Source of the DNA: Dendrolimus kikuchii
Lineage: Eukaryota; Arthropoda; Insecta; Lepidoptera; Lasiocampidae
DNA: 64,000 bases
Direction: 5' to 3'
NCBI GenBank assembly: GCA_019925095.2
Contig: CM034402.1
Span: 5,033,501 to 5,097,500 of the forward strand
Part shown: in pieces, positions 41,426 through 52,106 of the stretch
How the letters are laid out: every line of letters begins with the position of its first letter
How positions within the stretch are numbered: position 1 is the first letter of the stretch
The notes under the pieces: generated by a model
Database searches by the model: none
Told to the model about the DNA's origin: nothing
Seen by the model: only the letters and a program-made list of their open reading frames with translations
Position numbers and translations under genes: made by a program

Positions 41426-41470
41426 AATCTTAAGAATCAAATCATGACAACGAACGTTTGGGTAGAACAG
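41426..41470 (+). CDS. nAChRalpha: Nicotinic acetylcholine receptor alpha subunit, 45-bp exon
   Basis: The subunit is part of a pentameric acetylcholine-gated cation channel at neuronal synapses. This exon codes NLKNQIMTTNVWVEQ, the beta-strand 2 part (loop D region, with W in NVWVEQ) of the extracellular domain. It is preceded by a polypyrimidine tract and TTTACAG and followed by GTGAGT, giving phase 0 at both ends. The 45-bp length equals the short third exon conserved in animal nAChR genes. It joins in frame to the exon at 61174 (VEQ/EWNDYK), which is the normal protein order. The sequence fits the insect alpha1-alpha4 group; which one cannot be settled from 52 residues. Confidence 0.95.
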
Positions 41471-41919
41471 GTGAGTCAATTACCGTTTTTAACTGGTTGA
41501 CAAAATAATTAATAATAGTTAGGCAATTATTTTGCAGTCCGTACCTCGATTGTTTTGTTACCAACCACCATTCGCCAGCGACTAAAACTTCACTCTGACC
41601 TGGAACTAAATCAGAACCATATACTAACATGACAATAACTACGTTTATTTATATCAAATCAGAAGTAAATACTTGAATGATGTTAACAATCCTTTGCCTC
41701 TGCCCTATTTTTGATATTATATAACAATAATATTGCGTAAATTCATTTTCAAAATGTCACTATGTTTTTTCTTACAAGTTTTTTTTTGATAAAGGTTTAA
41801 GTAAATTATGTATTTAGATGATTAATATGAAATATTTTCTACTGTAATATCTAATTTTAGATGTGGCTTACGTAGTTTAAGACATTTAAACATCGTTAAG
41901 TAGTGTAATTGATTTAAAA

Positions 41920-42056
41920 GAATCACATTGCCTGATCATATCATATCATATCTATTTATTTCATTATTATATCATTATGATATTATGTATACTTATATAA
42001 TATGATATATATATATATATATATAAATCACATTTCCTGATCATATCATATTATAT
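41920..42056. repeat. Direct repeat AATCACATT-CCTGATCATATC with AT-rich filler
   Basis: AATCACATTGCCTGATCATA at 41920 recurs as AATCACATTTCCTGATCATA at about 42026, with a (TA)n run between. Probably a local duplication. Confidence 0.7.
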
Positions 42057-42059
42057 GTG

Positions 42060-42375
42060 GCGCAAAAAAACAACTATTTTTTTTGAGTCTCGAGTGTAAA
42101 ATATTAGTTTATGATGTTTTAAGAACTCTAAATGACAGCTCAAAAAATTTTTTTAAGAGGTCGCTCCAAATTTTTTAAAATTTCAAAAATCGCCAAATCT
42201 GTTTTTTTATTCAAATCTTTTTTCTCGTTGCGGTATAATATTATAGACCAAAAAATAATAAATTTCTGAAAGTTTCAGTTCAAAATTTGAATTTTAAAAG
42301 GTCGCTCATAATTTTTTACATTTTTTCGCACATTTCTTTAGATTTTTTCGAGCGACCTTTTAATATTCATATTAA
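42060..42375. repeat. Repeated GGTCGCTC motif region
   Basis: GAGGTCGCTCC at 42158, AAAAGGTCGCTCATAA at 42297 and the inverse GAGCGACCTTTT at 42349-42360. The second and third form a 14-bp stem with a ~40-nt loop. It is surrounded by A/T-rich runs. Possibly a small foldback element or coding remnant (ERPF in one frame). Confidence 0.45.
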
Positions 42376-44944
42376 TATTCCATATATTTTTTTTATTTAT
42401 TTAATTCAAATTAATAATAATGCTGGGGCCTCATCTGGAATTTTCTTACAGTTACTGACTGTGACCGAAAAGTCTTATTCAAACCGTTAAAAATAACGCC
42501 ATTATCAAATAGCTACATTTGTGTATTTACATATATACACGATATCTGTCAAAATGTAACGTCATTAATAATTAAAAACATTAGCGCATCACAAATAACG
42601 CATTGCACCCATCGCCACATCTGCGTGATACGGTATATAACTGTAACATTATCCCAAATGAGGACCCACCTTCAAACAGAATTCAGATAAGTAAATTTGC
42701 AAGGGCGCATGCCAAGAACTGAGTACATTCTATTAAACTCGCACAAAATATACATAAAATATAAGTGACTTCATACACCGCATTATTCCTAACTGTTGAG
42801 CAATATACTGTGTACTATGTGTGTTTTACATGCACTTATCGGTTTAATGACGTGTATATAAAATACATGAATGGTGCTTAAAATTTAGCGTCTTCGCTAT
42901 ATAGCTCCTACAAGTCACGCGAAAGATACATAAGGCTAGGTCGGACGGAACCCTTGTTTCACTTTCAATGTAATTTCATATGTTCGTTCATAGTAAAGTG
43001 CTTTGGGGTAATTTCGACAAATTTTTTGATAAGTTCATAAACATCTATATTTTAGGGAAAATATATTTAAGTATATTACCAACGGCCGCTTCCTATATCT
43101 TTCGTTATTCTACTTGCCTTACCAGTAGTTGAATTTCAACATTACCTGTAAGGAGCTTATGTCAAATTTTAACCGATAGTAAGGCAAATTAATGATAGCT
43201 AAGATATAAGAAATCAGAATGTTTGTGAGGCCGGATGTTTGGTTGTGCAGCCAAAAACTAATGAGCGGATTTTGATGAAACTTAATAGTAATATTTTATG
43301 ATATTGTTTAAATGTGATTAAATATAACGGTAAATATCAAGTATTAACACTGCCGCTTTGATTTATTTCATGGTGTTCAGCAGCGAGCCTATACGTGCAT
43401 GACATAAAGGCAGGCGGACGAATGAGGCTAGAAGTCATCCAATTTCTAGTTCAGTGTTCAAATAAAAATAAGAAATATAATTTAGAAAAAAATAAAAAAC
43501 ACATCTTAAAGTCGATGCCAATTAAATTATAAAAAAACAACAACAAATATACAGAATATTTATGTTTAAAAAAGTTGCATCTGTAGAAATTGTGCTAACG
43601 ACACGCATATACAAGTTTGCCATCTGAATGATTGTAGACGCTCTTCAACAAGGATCGATCTTAATTTCCCTTAGATCTACTCATCAGATCCTGTCTTGGT
43701 GACAATAGGACCACCTCGGTAGGATACTCTTTCGAATAAAGAAAATTGAAAATAGTTCCACAATAATTGACGGAAAAATCCCGTAACAAACAAAAAAAAA
43801 ATACAGACGAATTGAGAACATACTCATTTTTGATGTCAGTTAAAATATACTTACATCCATTATACCTGCAATTAATCAAATAATATTAATGTAGACGTCT
43901 ATTGATGAACGTAACGATAAAACTAAATTACGTATCAACAATATATCTTTTTCCTGTTTACGATCGGCCTGTCGCTTAAAAGGCCCTTGACAAATGCCCA
44001 TCGTCCCGGAAGGGACGCGTTGACGTGTAGACGGCTCTCCCTTACCTGAGTTCTTTTCACGATTTTCACTTTTATCTCATGTGTTGAGATTAATTTTTTG
44101 ACAATATTTTGTGACAGCTGTGTAACGTAGATAGATAGATAACACCAAGGCATAATAAACAGAAATAGAAAAATACAAGAGATAGTACAACGGACGTAGA
44201 CGTAGTTTTGCAAGAATATAGGCTTCTGTTGCAATTTGTTAAATCTGCCCGCATCGACTCTCCAATAAATCAAATTGAAGTATACGATGTCTGTTATTTC
44301 AAAATTAATGCCAAGTTTTGGTGGTTACTTCGATTATTTTCAAAATTTTGTCATAATTGGTTAGATCACACAATCATGTTGCAATTAATTCTAAAATTAT
44401 TTTATATATGTTAAAAAATGTCTCAATGAATTTGACTGACAACTGCCCTACTTTTCCGGGTTAAAGAACTTTATTTCTCATAAAAGATTTTTTACAAATC
44501 ACTTAAACTATGAGAACATTTATAAGTTGTTGAAAAATAAGTTGTAATTTGTAACGTGATAGAACGCACAAATACTAAATCTAAAGTTGCAGGAAGTTCC
44601 TTCGAACCAAAGTAAACAAGGATATAGATTTCGTAGAAGTGTCATTGTTTAACTTGTTTTGTTTATTTTTTATTTTTTTATAATGTATTTATTTCTATAT
44701 GAGTAATGTGTTATGTATTCATATATAAAGATACAAGTACATACAAAGTACAGATACGTTTATTTAAAATTTATTTATCTTATCTAACTGTATATTTATA
44801 TTTGCAGTGATTATATACATATATATATACCTATATATGTATTTAGTGGAACCCTTATAAGCCAATATATGGCGCTGTGCAATAATTGATGTCACAAACG
44901 TTTCCCGATACATACAAACAATATATACAAAATTTCAACTATAA
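42376..44944. other. Intronic DNA, no gene
   Basis: Mostly unique AT-rich DNA. 43200-43400 holds a degenerate Helitron-like repeat (TTTGTGAGGCCGGATGTTTG ... GAGCGGATTTTGATGAAAC). Short frames at 43935-44273 (112 codons, - strand) have no recognisable family and no splice context. Confidence 0.5.
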
Positions 44945-45058
44945 CAGAAAGGCCTAGGCCTGCGAGGAACAACATTAGCCTCGCTGGAAGATCTTCCTTT
45001 GAGACGGAGGAGCATTCCATCTCGCTCCTCCGCCCTCTACGGCGGACCTCCTTCTATA
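44945..45058. other. GC-rich island with hairpin
   Basis: GGCCTAGGCCTGCGAGGAAC ... CGGAGGAG-12 nt-CTCCTCCG forms a perfect 8-bp stem. The island is sharply GC-rich in AT-rich intron DNA. Origin not recognised; a transposon fragment is likely. Confidence 0.5.
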
Positions 45059-45224
45059 TATAACAAACGACAAATTTATTTTAATTTTTTTTAAGCATAA
45101 GTAGCAGCTTTCCCTTCAATTTTTCCCGTTATTTTGAAATCACCGACAGGTTTATCAATTTCATTGCTCTATGAAGTTAAAATTAAAACAATCTGAATTT
45201 AATTAGGGACTTATTTTGAGCAAT
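45059..45224. other. AT-rich intronic DNA
   Basis: Nothing recognised. Confidence 0.5.
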
Positions 45225-45320
45225 TGTCGTCACATATCATCACGGCTACTGAAAAGTGGCCGGAACATCGGAATAATAAAAATCAAATAAATTACCGCGC
45301 TTAACTGTCGTGACATCAAT
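45225..45320. mobile_element. Half of a foldback/TIR element
   Basis: ATCACGGCTACTGAAAAGTG, GCCGGAACATCGGAATAATA and AAATCAAATAAATTACCGCG match the right arm of 57381-57590. The left arm is absent. Confidence 0.65.
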
Positions 45321-46104
45321 TACTTCATAGTACATAGTACATACTCTATTTTACTAGCTATCAACCAGCCATAAACTATATCAATATAGTTATATAACAT
45401 TCCTATAATAACACATTGATTGGCCTCCCAAAACTTGAAATAACAACTTCCGTCACTTTCACTCGCATATAATATAATAATGTCGTCCTTGTCTTCTTGT
45501 TGAAAAGTTCTCGGGATTTGTACGGCTATAATAAAAGTGTTATGATCGTAAGGAAAGTTGCGGATTTATTTGTTTGAGTTAGGATTTTGCGGATTTTTAC
45601 GCATGAGTTCGGATGGATCCGGTTTCGCGGAAGCCGGAAAGTTACGTGGAAACAAATGTCTGTCTATGACGTCTACACCTGGTCCCACTGATATGACACA
45701 TGATAAGTTTGTTTGAAGTGTACAAAAAATGGATAGGGAGTAGGAAAGCGGACTTAGGGCTCCGAAGCGGACGCTCCGTACGTAACCGGGATTTACACTA
45801 TTAATCTGCTCACTAAAATAAACAATTAGGTACAACAACAAAAAATTGGCAAAGCTACAGTAAATTCTCTGTCAATTCTTTTGACAAATTAAATATCTGA
45901 ATTCTCTACGCTTTGTTAATCTGTCATCTGCTATGTTTTTTTATTCTTTTACTAGTTTCTATCCGCACCTTCACGTTAATTTTATCCCACGGGAAACGAC
46001 CATTTTTCGGAAAACAAGTAGATTATATGCTACTCTAGATTATAATCTAACTCAGTGCCAAATATCATCCAGATAGATTAGTATACATTGCTATAGTACA
46101 GCAG
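45321..46104. other. Intronic DNA, no gene
   Basis: 45545-45800 is open on the - strand for 91 codons (ending near 45566) and is GC-richer (GGTTTCGCGGAAGCCGG has a small hairpin), but no family is recognised. May be an undetermined transposon fragment. Confidence 0.4.
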
Positions 46105-46300
46105 ATAGGTCGACGGCCCGTCTGATGAAATGTGGGTACGGTTCCCTATGGTGCTATCAGTCTTGAAGAGGGACTGAAACCTAGCCTTAAGATTGCTATG
46201 GAGGCATACTCTACACCAGGTGACAACCACCCACATGGGTAAATTTTAATTGGGTTGCTATGCCGCCTCTTACGCCAGGCCGTCCGACAGGGCTTATGTT
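46105..46300 (-). mobile_element. SINE-like element (copy J), diverged
   Basis: CAGCAGATAGGTCGACGGCC, GGTACGGTTCCCTATGG, ATTGCTATGGAGGCATACTC and TGCCGCCTCTTACGCCAGGC follow the family order. Poorly conserved, hence an old copy. Confidence 0.65.
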
Positions 46301-46417
46301 AATCTCTCTAAAGTTAAGGCAGAAACTTCAATAAAGAATTATTATTAAATATTATTTAAAAAAATTAAAAAGATAACGTCCGTCGGCAGCGGGGCCTAGG
46401 GACCAGGCTATCAGTGG

Positions 46418-46558
46418 TTAAGACTCCAGACATAGGAACTTCCTCATAATTTGTGCCGTGGTCAGGAGAACTGCCTTCTGTATCTGGCCCTTCACCCATT
46501 TACTGAGCGAGAGCCTCTCTAGGTGTCGGTCGAGGCTCTTCGCTAATAAACCGTTATT
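46418..46558 (-). pseudogene. LINE-derived C-terminal peptide fragment
   Basis: Reads NNGLLAKSLDRHLERLSLSK then WVKGQIQKAVLLTTAQIMRK and FLCLES stop. Open, strongly basic/leucine-rich; the pattern of a conserved C-terminus near a stop suggests a LINE ORF tail, probably Jockey/I type. No other copy is in the window. Confidence 0.4.
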
Positions 46559-47117
46559 TATTGGTTTTTATTATTATTATAGATATATTTTCTTCTTCTT
46601 TCCGTTCAACAAAAGCAGTACATTACAATAATTTATGATATGAGTGGATAAAGAATTTATGTATGATTTCTAAGATTATTTCAAATCCAATTTCAAAAGA
46701 TTTTATTCAAAATAAGTTCCACTGGAGAACACTTTTTGAAGGTCATAAATGTAAGTCAAAATTTAAAGCTACTTTTTATTATATATACACCGATTCGCAA
46801 TGTGTTGTCGCTGTTCAACGGAGGAGAAGCGGCAAGAAATTCCCCAGCAACACGTCTAGCTAAAAAAGATTTTTTCATCGTAATTATTTATATTATATTA
46901 TCTCCGGCTCTTTCTTTTTAAATACATATAGGAGTTGTATTACAATTACTTTTCAAAGAATCAATGGAGTTGTAACAAATAAAAAATATATTGTTACTAA
47001 TGTAGTATTCTAGTAAACTTCTGACATAGCTATTAAATAATGTTATTTTGGAACTAGTTTTATTAAATACCGTATTATGAACCCCAACATGTTAAAAGCC
47101 TTTTTAAGTATATTCTC
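46559..47117. other. Intronic DNA, no gene
   Basis: A 66-codon frame at 46663-46863 ends with AACGGAGGAGAAGCGGCAAG then AAATTCC, a phrase seen near LINE ends, but it is too little to assign. Confidence 0.45.
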
Positions 47118-47478
47118 CTAATGGTCCTGAAATGTAACTTTGCTATCAATAAGTACCCCCAAGTCTCTCAAGCAATTAGTTTCAATAACCTTGTTGACAT
47201 TTATTGCGTATTCTGCATGTATTTTACTACTTTTTCGAGAAAACCTAATGTGCATGCACTTTGAAGTATTTAAATTCATTCCGTTCAATACGGACCACCC
47301 GCCCAAACTGTTTAAGTCCTGCTGAAGTTAAAACAAGTCTTCTGTAGAATTAATTATTCTTATTAGTTTTAGATCGTCGGCAAACATAAATGGAGTAGAG
47401 TATTTAAGACAGTTAGGTAGGTCGTTGACAAATATATTGAAGAGAATTGGACCCAAATGGGATCCTTGAGAAACGCCT
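47118..47478 (-). pseudogene. CR1/Jockey-like LINE reverse transcriptase fragment
   Basis: On the - strand the frame reads GVSQGSHLGPILFNIFVNDL, then PFMFADDLKLIRIINSTEDL, stop, and continues in frame as LQQDLNSLGGWSVLNGMNLN ... KCMHIRFSRK. GVSQGS-LGP-LF-IF-NDL is RT motif B and FADD the catalytic box of CR1/Jockey reverse transcriptases. One in-frame stop; the rest of the protein is missing. Confidence 0.88.
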
Positions 47479-48067
47479 GAATTATAATATTAGTAGGACT
47501 AATTATTTTACTTGAAAGAAAAAATCTTGAAAGTGAAAATAATCATATAGAACAATACAAATACGTCATTATTACTGAAAAAAATTATATAATATATCAA
47601 TATCTTACAACAATTGTTAATTTGAAAGTAATATTTTACACTTTTAGAAGACGAAACTGCATAGCACATACACTTCAGATTTTGCCAAAAACTTCTAGAA
47701 CGTGTAGATGATTCATGCTTACGCTTTTGAGATCATAAGAGCTTGAATGAAAAATAATGCCTCAAGTATAAGACACTATACATAAATCGAGTGGCGTTTA
47801 AAGTGGTGTTTCATTCGAATAGATCTTCGGGCCGTCTCCTACAGAGACTCGTAAATCCTTTACAGAGTGCGGTACGCTTGCAGAATCACTATCTTTATTT
47901 TATTTGCGACGGCTTAGTCTGAATTCAATGCCTTCGCTGCATTTCACTAGCGTTGCATTATGTTATACAATCGTGTTCACAAAAATATACCGGGATAACA
48001 ATATTTTGGATATGGATCAGACTTATACAGCAAATAATCAAATCAGGATTAGTAATTTATTTTTTAA
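47479..48067. other. Intronic DNA, no gene
   Basis: No supported feature. Confidence 0.5.
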
Positions 48068-48630
48068 CTAGCTGACCCGGCAAACTTCGTACCGCCTCAG
48101 AATCAATAAATAAAAAGCCGAATGATAATTGCAGAATGTTTCAACTTTAGTAAAAAATGTGGTCAAAACTTAACCGGAACGAACATCAAACGTTTGACAT
48201 TCAAAACCAAAAAAATGAAAAAAAATCTTTCTCTGTTAAATTTAATTTGATTTCCGAATGACTTTTAAATTTAATTGATTTCTAAACGACGGGACGAACA
48301 TCAAATGTTTGACAGGTAGGAATAGTTTCTAAGGAAAAGCGAAATTGTTGTTTTTACTATATTCCAAGATTTGTTTTCATATTTACTCACCTTTTAAACC
48401 ATCCCTAGACTTCCACAAATAATTCAAAACCAAAATTAGCCAAATCATTCCAGCCGTTCTCGAGTTTTAGCGAGACTAACGAACAGCAATTGATTTTTAT
48501 ATACATATACATAACTTCACGCCAGTTCCCTTGCGGGGTAGGCACGAACAACAGAGTGCCATTTAGGCTTATTCTTACACACCTCACTTGCCTCTTTGAC
48601 ATTCATAACTCTCATTTTTATATAAATAGA
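48068..48630 (-). mobile_element. Helitron-like element interrupted by a LINE 3' end
   Basis: Reverse-strand copy of 7806-8219: CTAGCTGACCCGGCAAACTT ... CATTCCAGCCGTTCTCGAG ... GAACAGCAATTGATTTTTAT at its 5' end. The RTE-like insertion at 48504-48613 splits that 5' end; the ATTTTTATATA on the far side continues the element. Confidence 0.7.
48504..48613 (-). mobile_element. RTE-like LINE 3' end nested in a Helitron-like element
   Basis: 110 bp from the short (CATA) tail to TTCATAACTCTC. ATTTTTATATA is exact at 48493-48503 and 48614-48624 (11-bp target duplication). This dates the LINE insertion after the Helitron-like copy. Confidence 0.93.
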
Positions 48631-48750
48631 TAAAATCGGGCAAGTCCTTGTTATTGGGCACAATTAATGATTCTGTAGAAGCGACAAAACTCCACTGTTT
48701 TTGTAATTTGATCACAAAATTCTAAAAGGATAATTAAAACGCGTATGTCT

Positions 48751-49064
48751 TTTTTTTATTGCAGGAGATCAGCAGACAGGCAGACGGCCCACTTGATGGA
48801 AAGCGGTTAACATCGCCTATGGACATTTGCAACACCAAAGTTGCTAGAAATGCGCTACTACTCTCTTGAGGGAAACTGGAACCTGGTCACTAATGCCGGA
48901 ACACAACTCAAGGTTGTTATGGCGTCATACTTTAGACCAGGGGTGGTAGCCATCCAGTCGGGCAAATGCCCTACCACCTGGTTGTGGATTGTTAAGTCGC
49001 CTCTTACGACAGGCCGCCCGGCCGCAGGAAATTGTATTCTTTCTCCGCTCCTGCACGGATGAAA
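48751..49064 (-). mobile_element. SINE-like element (copy F), full length
   Basis: Poly-T at 48751-48757 then GCAGGAGATCAGCAGACAGG ... TTCTTTCTCCGCTCCTGCAC then GGATGAAAT. Close to copies B and G. Open frames of 73 and 70 codons across it on both strands recur only because copies are similar. Confidence 0.9.
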
Positions 49065-49465
49065 TCTCAAACAGTAATAAACAAATTTTATTTAAGTTTG
49101 CATTTAAAATATATTTTCACATTTTCTACATAACTGTACAGAGAATTGAAGGTTTTTTTTTAAATATCTACCATGGATCTACTGTGTACAGTCGCAGAAT
49201 GAAAATGTTCATCACCTTAAAGTCGACTTTTGCTTGCACGAGTACAAGAAACGATTATGCCAACATTTTAATAAATGTTGCCGACGTCCGACCCTACATT
49301 TGCCGCGACATGGTCTCTACTTCAGTACTCGTCTGCTCCTCATTCCTGCGACAAATGTGGCCGAGCCATTGCTACTTAAGTTTTCTAATTTTACGCCTAT
49401 CTTAGCAATTATTTTCTATGGATATTCTCATTTCTGATTTTATCCATAAGACACATTCCCTGTTA
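49065..49465. other. Intronic DNA, no gene
   Basis: An open frame of 138 codons from 48989 continues out of the SINE into unique DNA and is not supported as a gene. Confidence 0.5.
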
Positions 49466-49466
49466 G

Positions 49467-49685
49467 CTTGGTAGCTTAGTGGTTAGCGCACGCATCCCAA
49501 ACTTAATGAGCGCGGGTTCCAATCCTGCCCAAAAAACATGCAGCAATTAATCAGTTGTCTGACCTAATGTGCATATTATAATTACTACGTACTGATGATA
49601 AAGGAAAACAACTTGGAAATCGAGATAACCGATGTCTCACACCCGCGAATCCGCCTTGGATAAGCATAGCGGGCATACAAGATTA
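49467..49685 (+). mobile_element. tRNA-derived SINE, + strand copy
   Basis: TTGGTAGCTTAGTGGTTAGC (box A), GAGCGCGGGTTCCAATCCTG (box B GGTTCCAATCC), GATAAAGGAAAACAACTTGG, AGATAACCGATGTCTC and CATAGCGGGCATACAAG. Best-kept box A and B of the family. Confidence 0.85.
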
Positions 49686-49697
49686 CATGCCTGCTAA

Positions 49698-49847
49698 AGG
49701 CTGATTTTTTAATGAGCATATAAAAATTATTCTATAGAAGAAAATACACCACGGTAAAATTAAAAATGACAGTTGCATAAATAAACTTTTGAATTTAAAC
49801 AGGTCATAAATGATTCGACTTTTATCTGATGATTGAAAATGCGGCCC
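49698..49847. mobile_element. MITE, GGGCC-TIR family, TAA duplication
   Basis: AGGCTGATTTTTTAATGAGC and GATGATTGAAAATGCGGCCC are the ends; TAA flanks (49695-49697 and 49848-49850). Same family as 36938-37113. Confidence 0.7.
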
Positions 49848-49854
49848 TAAGTGT

Positions 49855-50000
49855 CATCCATATAGACTTAGTAGTTTTTGAGAAAACTCTTCATAAGTTA
49901 CAAACGGACGGAAATAACGGTTTAGCAATATTTCCATATTCGCCGAAATGGTTACAGAACCCTAAAAACAAAATCGGTAGTCTAATGGTTTCCCCAACAA
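49855..50000. mobile_element. Interspersed repeat fragment
   Basis: TCATCCATATAGACTTAGTAG, GAAAACTCTTCATAAGTTAC, AACGGACGGAAATAACGG and TTACAGAACCCTAAAAAC follow the same class of non-autonomous repeat as 15290-15480. Degenerate. Confidence 0.35.
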
Positions 50001-50571
50001 TCCACTCTCCTGTCAGATTAATATTCTGTCCGCATCCTATAGGATAATTTATCTACTTATCTACATTTTCTACATCCGGTTAGAGTTTACCAACAATAAA
50101 TCATTGTTGGATTAGCTTTTACCCGGTCGAAGTTTTTAAATGGAATTTAACTTGCCGGTTAAAGTTCGAACAGTTTACCGGATGAGTTAAATTTATTTTT
50201 AATTCTCGTGTAATAATTTAAAAAGTTGGATTAGATTTTTTTTCGTATCAACCACATTGTATCAATTCGGTTGAAAGCCACACAAGGACGGTACTCAATG
50301 ACATTTAATGATTCAATTTATATAATGAAAGTGATCCAACTTTGGTTGATTCATTCAAATTGAAGAACAGAAATGAATCGTCTAATATCAGTTAAATAAA
50401 AAAATAGAATATTTCCTACCCGCGCATACATAATTTAATTATTTTTGCCCAAAGCCACATTAACTTTACAGCTCCTTTCATGTAAAATAAATTACACGAA
50501 ATAAAAACGTTGAAGAAGAAAACAAATCGAGATTTCAAAAGTTTTATTTTGAAATGTCTTATAGAATTAAA
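50001..50571. other. Intronic DNA, no gene
   Basis: AT-rich; nothing recognised. Confidence 0.5.
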
Positions 50572-50665
50572 TTACGATGACGTAGATTTCTAAAGATAGG
50601 CATGTAATACAATATTATACAAAATATTAATAAAAGTCATACTCATAAGCAAACACACAATCAGT

Positions 50666-50757
50666 CACACACACACACACACATACACACACGCGCGCGC
50701 GCATGCACGCACGCACGCACGCACGCACACACACACATACACACACACACACACACA
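50666..50757. repeat. Alternating purine-pyrimidine tract (CA)n/(CG)n
   Basis: About 90 bp of CACACA, CACGCGCGCGCGC and (ACGC)n with CATG and CATA interruptions. Strict alternation and CG content make it a good Z-DNA former. Both strands show repetitive Val/Cys/Thr open frames that are not genes. Confidence 0.95.
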
Positions 50758-50901
50758 TAGTTAGAAATTTCGTTAAATGTTGTGTTAAATGTATTTGATG
50801 TGATTGTGTTTACATTAAGGGAGAGGACACTAGCCCCTATAATACAGTGCAAACTAGTTTAGGGCTAGTAGAATTAAATAAAATACTGTCTGATCAATGT
50901 A

Positions 50902-50993
50902 TAATACATACATACATACATAACTTCACGCCAGTTCCCTTGCGGGGTAGGCACGAACAACAGAGCGCCATTTAGGCTTATTCTTACACACCG
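50902..50993 (-). mobile_element. RTE-like LINE 3' end with 7-bp target duplication
   Basis: 92 bp from the (CATA)n tail to TTCTTACACACCG. CAATGTA occurs at 50895-50901 and 50994-51000. Confidence 0.85.
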
Positions 50994-51039
50994 CAATGTA
51001 GAAGTTTCAAATAAATAAATAATGTTCGTTTCAAGATGA

Positions 51040-51150
51040 ACAAACGGCCTATGTGGTTAAGCGAGTCAAGCCTTTGCCGGCCTATATTACTGCAACGCAG
51101 AGTCTCCGGGTTTGATTCCTGGCATCGTAAATTTCGGAAACGATTTTTCT
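51040..51150 (+). mobile_element. tRNA-type SINE (family 2) head
   Basis: GGCCTATGTGGTTAAGCGAG (box A-like), TACTGCAACGCAGAGTCTCC and GGGTTTGATTCCTGGCATC (box B-like), then TTCGGAAACGA. Same order as 1284-1345. The body is not resolved. Confidence 0.5.
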
Positions 51151-51291
51151 CCGTTATTTAAATTACGATGACGTAGAATTTTTTCTAAAAATAGGCATAT
51201 AATACAATAGTATACAAAATATTAATAAAAGTCATACGCGTAAGCAAACACACATTTTTGAAAAATATTTTAATTATTTTCGAATTATATG

Positions 51292-51440
51292 TCAGCCCAT
51301 AAATGGCCCATTGCTAGATTCGGACACGACCATCTTCATAGGAGAACCGATAATATATCCGTCATCTATGTCCAATCCAAATCAGCTGGTTTCACACATC
51401 CTTTATATTGATGTGCAGGTTTCATCACGATATTTTCTTC
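51292..51440 (-). mobile_element. tRNA-derived SINE, partial, minus strand
   Basis: ATGTCAGCCCATAAATGGCC ... GATGTGCAGGTTTCATCACG then ATATTTTCTTCACTGTCA, the tail half of the family of 15838-16128. The tRNA-like head is missing. Confidence 0.75.
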
Positions 51441-51674
51441 ACTGTCAATTAAAGAAGAAAATATACAATTTCTTACAAAAACACAATGCATAACTATAAT
51501 AAACACTTCTTGATAAAACAAGAGGCGGCCTTATAGCTAAAAGCCATGTCTCCAGGCAACCTAGCTGAAAAGAAATAAGAAATAAATAAGTATAGAAATA
51601 AGTAATCTGGCGATATGGGTGGAAGACAAAAAAGATAGAACTGTACAATTTCAATATATACAAACTTATACTAA
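51441..51674. other. Intronic DNA, no gene
   Basis: Nothing recognised. Confidence 0.5.
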
Positions 51675-52106
51675 TTTAATACATATATAAATCCAAGACT
51701 TCAAAGCTTAGAGCAACGATGCCGGGTTGCTAGTCTATCGGTTCTTTATAGGATTCATTTCGGAGAGTGTGCGGTTGAACTGTTTGACCTGATTCCCCCT
51801 ACATCATTCCATCTTCGGACCACAAGACGTTCTGGTCTACGCCATCTTTTCACAGTGGAAACGCTACCAGTGCGTACTAAATGTTTCGCCTCCATGTTCT
51901 TTCTGCATACGGCAGAATTGTGGAATGCACTACCTGAGTCCGTGTTTCCCGAAAAGTACAATCCGGGTGTCTTCAAGTCTCGTGTGAATAGGTACTATCT
52001 AAGTAAGCGTGCTCCATCTTCGACCGCATCCTCATCCGGCGTTGGACATGATCGTGGTCAAATGCAAACCTATTTAATACAAAAACAAATCCAGACACAT
52101 TTATAG
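51675..52106 (+). pseudogene. Jockey/CR1-like LINE ORF2 C-terminal fragment
   Basis: Open for 144 codons: NPRLQSLEQRCRVASLSVLY RIHFGECAVELFDLIP ... FFLHTAELWNALPESVFPEK ... KSRVNRYYL. The R-A--S-LYRI--GEC--EL--L-P and LWN-LP----P pattern equals the C-terminal part of the LINE at 38405 but is a different family member. No RT core upstream, no own start; probably recent given the lack of stops. Confidence 0.8.

Larger units (their letters stand above)
50572..51255 (+). repeat. ~90-bp direct repeat bracketing a 500-bp segment
   Basis: TTACGATGACGTAGATTTC ... GGCATGTAATACAATATTAT ... AATAAAAGTCATACTCATAA then GCAAACACACA at 50572-50660 recurs with about 90 percent identity at 51162-51255. The enclosed segment holds the CA/CG tract, an RTE-like insertion and a SINE. 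Confidence 0.85.

Noticed and set aside
50661..50852. Cysteine/valine-rich small protein
   Set aside because: Translation of the CA/CG microsatellite.
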